Shown one piece after another: positions 7,706-10,281 of a stretch of 10,281 nt of DNA. The notes beneath the pieces are model-generated. The model saw only the letters and a list, made by a program, of their open reading frames with translations. It was not told where the DNA came from and ran no database searches. Origin of the DNA: Oligoflexaceae bacterium (GTDB taxonomy: Bacteria > Bdellovibrionota_B > Oligoflexia > Oligoflexales > Oligoflexaceae); NCBI GenBank assembly GCA_947474445.1, contig CANJJY010000139.1, positions 1 through 10,281 on the forward strand, given 5' to 3'. Each line of letters opens with the position of its first letter. Positions within the stretch are counted from its first letter, which is position 1. The translations under genes and the position numbers were made by a program.

Positions 7706-7954
7706 CTAGCAGATCCAATGCATGGTCTGCAGGAAAAAAGGCTTCAAAATATATTGAAAGTTGGACGGCAAAGCCTCCCGAGGCTCCTGGATCCAAGGAA
7801 AATCAAAGGAATCATAAGGCTTCATAATATTTTCAGGAAACAGCTCGATTCCTGGGTAGGGTTTCCCGAGTAGATCGACGTGATCGGCGCGCGCCGGCAA
7901 GGCCATCATCAAAAGAGGGACAATGAAAGCTGGTATGCACATATATTTAGTCAT
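7706..7954 (-). CDS. Small exported hypothetical protein with KPY/KPF motifs, possibly frame-broken
   Basis: An 82-residue open frame with a convincing signal peptide: MTKY, a hydrophobic core (IPAFIVPLLMMALPA) and an ARA cleavage site before Asp24, giving a mature chain of about 59 residues. I do not recognise a family. The mature part has GKPYPG (30-35), NIMKPY (42-47) and YILKPF (68-73). The last two are 26 residues apart and come from a matching DNA repeat 78 bases apart (AAGGCTTCA on the plus strand at 7738 and 7816). Near the end, codons CCT TTT TTC form a T-TTT-TTC run, and the -1 frame after it stays open to 7560. The gene may therefore be frameshifted, be a decayed longer gene, or really end at 7706. 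The ribosome-binding site is weak (GGGGA about 10 nt upstream). No other gene is supported in 7451-8230. Confidence 0.45.
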   Translation of the reverse strand: MTKYMCIPAFIVPLLMMALPARADHVDLLGKPYPGIELFPENIMKPYDSFDFPWIQEPREALPSNFQYILKPFFLQTMHWIC

Positions 7955-8184
7955 TTTGGCTTTTCCCCAAATGATATCTTTTAAACTTGGAAGGATTGGT
8001 TCTATCTTACGGGGAAATACCTGCAGAAATCGAGCTCATTAAGAGACACTTTACAGTTTTATTCTGATCGCCTGGAAGGAGGCTCCTACCGTTCCTTGGG
8101 CTGCTTGTCGATCGTCGGGACATCCTCTGCGAAAGCCCCAGTGCGAACCTGCCCTGTTAAAACCATTGTCTTCTGCGTCTGAGC
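7955..8184. other. Intergenic region without recognised gene
   Basis: This lies between the divergent starts of the small exported ORF and the outer-membrane protein gene. It contains the short palindrome AGGAGGCTCCT at 8077-8087 and no open frame with coding character, tRNA-like sequence or terminator that I can support. A weak alternative promoter for the downstream gene (TTGTCT at 8166, CACAAT 17 nt later) falls at its right end. Confidence 0.4.
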
Positions 8185-8211
8185 TTGTCACAATAAGCTA
8201 CTCGATATTAT
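8185..8211 (+). promoter_or_regulatory. Candidate sigma-70 promoter of the barrel-protein gene
   Basis: TTGTCA (8185-8190) resembles the -35 box and TATTAT (8206-8211) the -10 box, but the 15-nt spacer is short of the preferred 17. The transcript would start about 12 bases before the ATG, leaving AAAAGGA (8216-8222) as the ribosome-binding site. An overlapping pair, TTGTCT (8166) and CACAAT (8189), has 17-nt spacing but a poorer -10. Only one may be real. Confidence 0.3.
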
Positions 8212-8230
8212 TGCGAAAAGGACGTGGACA

Positions 8231-9013
8231 ATGCAACGTCGATGGTTTCGTCCGTTGTTGGCTCTCGCAGGTGGAATAGCTTGCTATCAACCCATACTGT
8301 TGGCTTTTCCAGCCCCAGCTGGGGGCACGATTTTGCTGGCTCAAAAAGAAAAGTCCAAGCCTGCCGAAATGAAGCGTGATGAAAGTGGCGTATTTGTCGA
8401 TGGGCAGGATCTCGATGTCGATGATACCGACGAGCTTATGAGTAATAACGAAAGAAGTGGAACCGAACGCATCTCAAATAGCTATTCGCTACAGCTGGGG
8501 GCCGGTTATCGCAAGGGTCTGGGCCTCGAATTAGAACTCGGCTATCATCTCGACGAAGATCGCCTGATTGAAATTCGTTACGGCCAATTTTCGGCGGAAG
8601 ATATCGATGGATTTTCAAAGTTGGATCTTCAGTCATTGATTGTTCAGAGCAAAATATTCATCAGTAATTCCCTCTATTTTACAGTGGGAGCAGGCTGGAC
8701 TGGCATCAAAGCCACGGGCAGCGAATCGCTTGCCGGTACCAGTGGGGGGCTTGAGGACTACGCCTATAGCGGAAAGGTGAGTCAGGGTTTGCTAGCAATT
8801 GCGACTGGTAATCAGTGGCAAGAAGGAACCTGGACCTGGGGCGTGGACTGGTTGAAGCTTTCCCTGCCTTTCTCTGTGTCCCTGAATTCTTCTAAAATTG
8901 AATCAGAAGGCACCAGTGTCGATCTGCGTCGCATCAAGAACGAGAACGAATTGAAAACCGAATCGTGGAGTATCGATTTTGGGATGACAGCCTATGCGGG
9001 CTATGTGTTCTAG
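8231..9013 (+). CDS. Predicted outer-membrane beta-barrel protein of unknown function
   Basis: A 260-residue protein with a basic N-terminus (MQRRWFRP) and a hydrophobic export signal. The cleavage site is unclear: candidates are after AFPAPA and after ILLA, and Cys18 lacks a good lipobox. An acidic segment follows (about 45-75, with DLDVDDTDEL). The rest alternates polar and hydrophobic residues in strand-like stretches rich in Gly, Tyr and Trp (YSLQLGAGYRKGLGLELELG, LYFTVGAGWTGIKA, TWTWGVDWLKLSLPFSV). It ends AYAGYVF, with the terminal Phe expected of a protein recognised by the BAM complex. It probably has about 8 strands, as in OmpW/OmpA-like small barrels, but I cannot assign a family. 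AAAAGGA lies 8 nt before the ATG. Apparently monocistronic. Confidence 0.8.
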   Translation: MQRRWFRPLLALAGGIACYQPILLAFPAPAGGTILLAQKEKSKPAEMKRDESGVFVDGQDLDVDDTDELMSNNERSGTERISNSYSLQLGAGYRKGLGLELELGYHLDEDRLIEIRYGQFSAEDIDGFSKLDLQSLIVQSKIFISNSLYFTVGAGWTGIKATGSESLAGTSGGLEDYAYSGKVSQGLLAIATGNQWQEGTWTWGVDWLKLSLPFSVSLNSSKIESEGTSVDLRRIKNENELKTESWSIDFGMTAYAGYVF

Positions 9014-9020
9014 GCGGATA

Positions 9021-9176
9021 TGGGGGATCCCAGCCCGTTGCGCTTGGCGAGGTTTGGTCAGGACCAAATGAGAAGAGTTGGGGCTGGATGGCAGCAGACA
9101 TGAGGTAAGGTAACAAGACGCGCAACGGGCTAGTTCTTCAAATTCCCTGGCTGATCAGCTGGGATCATTCTCCCCA
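9021..9176 (+). ncRNA. Nested inverted-repeat element, possible structured RNA or 3'UTR
   Basis: Eight bases after the barrel-protein stop, the plus strand has three nested complementary arms. TGGGG (9021-9025) matches CCCCA (9172-9176). GATCCCAGC (9026-9034) matches GCTGGGATC (9158-9166). AGCCCGTTGCGC (9032-9043) matches GCGCAACGGGCT (9120-9131). The AGC at 9032-9034 can use only one partner at a time. Together the arms give about 23 pairs, with a 3'-side bulge that holds the palindrome GCTGATCAGC (9150-9159). Inside is a tight hairpin, TTTGGT-CAGG-ACCAAA (9053-9068). I cannot match it to SRP RNA, 6S, RNase P or tmRNA. It may be a small RNA, a structured 3'UTR or a repeat element. Strand assumed from the neighbouring gene. 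Confidence 0.4.
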
Positions 9177-9211
9177 CCTTCACTAATGCAAAAGCAATGC
9201 CGAGTTTTTGA

Positions 9212-9231
9212 AAGCCTTGATATCAGGGCTT
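9212..9231. other. Twenty-base near-perfect palindrome
   Basis: AAGCCTTGATATCAGGGCTT pairs with itself except for one T-G position and would form an eight-pair stem with an ATAT loop. It lies between the inverted-repeat element and the hairpins near 9300. What follows on either strand is not a clean T-run, so a terminator role is doubtful. An operator is possible, but no promoter is evident beside it. Confidence 0.3.
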
Positions 9232-9246
9232 GCGATTATTTTGACA

Positions 9247-9340
9247 GAGTAAAAAGAAGGAAGAGAAAGAAGAGGTCGAGGTACTGGCTGCTCACGGTGG
9301 AGCAGCCTCGAGCAGACAGCTGTGTGCATCAGCACACAGC
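9247..9340 (-). terminator. Tandem hairpins plus pyrimidine tract after the hydrolase gene
   Basis: Downstream of the hydrolase stop on the minus strand are two perfect stems: nine pairs at 9319-9327/9332-9340 (GCTGTGTGC, four-base loop) and eight pairs at 9286-9293/9300-9307 (GGCTGCTC, six-base loop). They are followed on the same strand by a nearly uninterrupted pyrimidine stretch (9275 down to about 9247) rather than a simple T-run. Transcription of the hydrolase gene probably ends here, but the mode (intrinsic or Rho-assisted) is not decided. Also here: the 7-base tandem repeat CCTTAGG twice at 9340-9353, overlapping the stop codon. Confidence 0.45.
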
Positions 9341-9348
9341 CTTAGGCC

Positions 9349-10281
9349 TTAGGGAAGGAGGGGCAGTTGGATCGAAGTCGCTTCGGGATCAGCATGTTTG
9401 AAAGCCAGACTGTATTGATTGCTGCTTGGATTTTCATACAGAGGGTCCCTCGTATCCAGCGCTACCACCAGTTTGTGGCCCGCCGCAATATCATAAGCGA
9501 TAGTCGCCAGCTTGAGATCAACCTGGCTCTGCTCAGGATGACCTTCACGACGGCTGTAAACACCGTGAGCCACTAGAGTACCTATTCCCGAAGAGTCGAC
9601 ATCGTAAAGATAGGCGACGAGCTGCAAGGGAGTCTTGTGAGCTTCCAGGAAAATGCTGACCAAGGCTGAGCCTCTCAGGCGACCCATCGTCGGAAGGGCC
9701 GCAGTCGAGTAGACCGCTGCATAGCGCTTATCTATGCGCGAGATGTGCTTGACGACGGGTTTATCGAGGATGGCGTCGACCGTATCGGAGACCAGAGGGA
9801 AGCCACTGGTGGCTCCCGAATCCGAACCGCCCCCAAACTTGATCATTGACGCCGCGCTCAGATCGATAGGCTCTGCCGGAGACAGCTCCTCGGAGGTTTC
9901 TTCGGAAACATCGTTGAGAGGTGTAAGCGCAAGCTCTGAGGCTTTGGTGTAGAGGGCTGGAAACTGAGGATAGAATTCACGGCTCTTCTTATGCTCAAAG
10001 CTGATGGGCGATTGGTTCATGATGCCTGTCTCGGTGTCCTTCAGCCAATAGTCGAGCCATCGCTGAGCTTCTACCCAAACAGGACTTTCCGATCCAAGCA
10101 ATCCACCGACGGCGGAACTGGTGTGGATGCCCGGGTCGAGATAAATCATCTTGGGGCCGGTTAGCTTTTCATAAAAAGGACGGATCTGATTGGGTGGGAA
10201 AAGATTATCTTGGTAGCTGTTGGCGATGAAGATAGGAACTTGCCGCGCATTGAGTTTGTCGACATACTTTTCTGGCGAACG
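9349..10281 (-). CDS. CocE/X-Pro dipeptidyl-peptidase (S15)-like hydrolase, N-terminal part outside window
   Basis: The minus-strand frame is open to the right edge, so 310 residues of a longer protein are seen; the ATG at 10149 is internal, not the start. The visible part begins in an alpha/beta-hydrolase domain. PIFIANSYQDNLFPP carries the likely catalytic Asp (visible residue 25) and DPGIHTSS the likely catalytic His (residue 53); the nucleophile Ser would be upstream. The last 150 or so residues resemble the jelly-roll X-Pro dipeptidyl-peptidase C-terminal domain (LRGSALVSIFLEA, LQLVAYLYDV, and AGHKLVVALDTRDPLY before the end). An acidic Ser/Glu-rich linker (SEETSEELSPAEP) joins them. The family cleaves esters, amides or X-Pro peptides; the substrate here is unknown, and localisation cannot be judged without the N-terminus. 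Confidence 0.85.
   Translation of the reverse strand, partial: RSPEKYVDKLNARQVPIFIANSYQDNLFPPNQIRPFYEKLTGPKMIYLDPGIHTSSAVGGLLGSESPVWVEAQRWLDYWLKDTETGIMNQSPISFEHKKSREFYPQFPALYTKASELALTPLNDVSEETSEELSPAEPIDLSAASMIKFGGGSDSGATSGFPLVSDTVDAILDKPVVKHISRIDKRYAAVYSTAALPTMGRLRGSALVSIFLEAHKTPLQLVAYLYDVDSSGIGTLVAHGVYSRREGHPEQSQVDLKLATIAYDIAAGHKLVVALDTRDPLYENPSSNQYSLAFKHADPEATSIQLPLLP

Noticed and set aside
7600..7873. Two overlapping plus-strand open frames
   Set aside because: Antisense to the small exported ORF, no ribosome-binding site, and composition without a protein-like pattern.
9053..9100. Possible SRP RNA: GGTCAGGACC followed later by GGCAGCAG
   Set aside because: The motifs resemble parts of the SRP RNA tip, but the GGAA-type tetraloop and close spacing are missing; 22 or more bases intervene.
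9241..9269. Perfect TTGACA -35 box
   Set aside because: No -10 box at a usable distance (AGAAAG at 17 nt) and no plus-strand gene follows.
1..10281. CRISPR array, tRNA, rRNA, insertion sequence or phage genes
   Set aside because: No regularly spaced repeats, no TTCGANNCC-type tRNA arm with flanking acceptor, and no transposase or integrase motifs were seen on either strand.

Overview
The window looks like ordinary chromosomal DNA of a Gram-negative bacterium. It has a lipoprotein signal sequence, a predicted outer-membrane beta-barrel protein, a type I (AroFGH-like) DAHP synthase and a succinylase-pathway DapD. Base composition is near balanced, codon use is even, and no mobile element, CRISPR array, tRNA or rRNA is visible. 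The gene repertoire would fit Bdellovibrionota/Oligoflexia or another deltaproteobacterium-like lineage, but that placement is inference from general resemblance and is not proven here.

Layout, left to right. (1) A nearly complete DEAD-box RNA helicase on the minus strand (1-1764) runs off the left edge. (2) Divergent from it, across an AT-rich gap, is a tight plus-strand cluster (1847-5110): an acidic protein of unknown function, a coiled-coil plus TPR lipoprotein resembling CpoB/YbgF, tsaD (tRNA t6A synthesis) and rsmA/ksgA (16S rRNA dimethylation). The first two junctions are almost abutting, so this is probably one operon joining an envelope protein with two RNA-modification enzymes. (3) Converging on it is a minus-strand metabolic cluster (5150-7450), read dapD, then a 2Fe-2S ferredoxin, then a DAHP synthase. 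It covers lysine/diaminopimelate and aromatic amino acid synthesis, and a hairpin plus T-run closes it at 5131-5157. (4) The region 7451-8230 is gene-poor. It holds a GC-rich palindrome cluster in the dapD leader and one plausible small exported protein (7706-7954, minus). (5) A plus-strand predicted outer-membrane protein (8231-9013) is followed by a 335-bp non-coding stretch with striking nested inverted repeats (9021-9176) and two strong hairpins (9286-9340). (6) The C-terminal part of a CocE/X-Pro dipeptidyl-peptidase-like hydrolase (9349-10281, minus) enters from the right edge.

Most genes are housekeeping. The least explained parts are the structured element at 9021-9176, the small exported ORF with an in-frame repeat and a slippery run, the orphan acidic protein at the head of the tsaD/rsmA cluster, and the orphan barrel protein. 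I see no convincing new multi-gene system.
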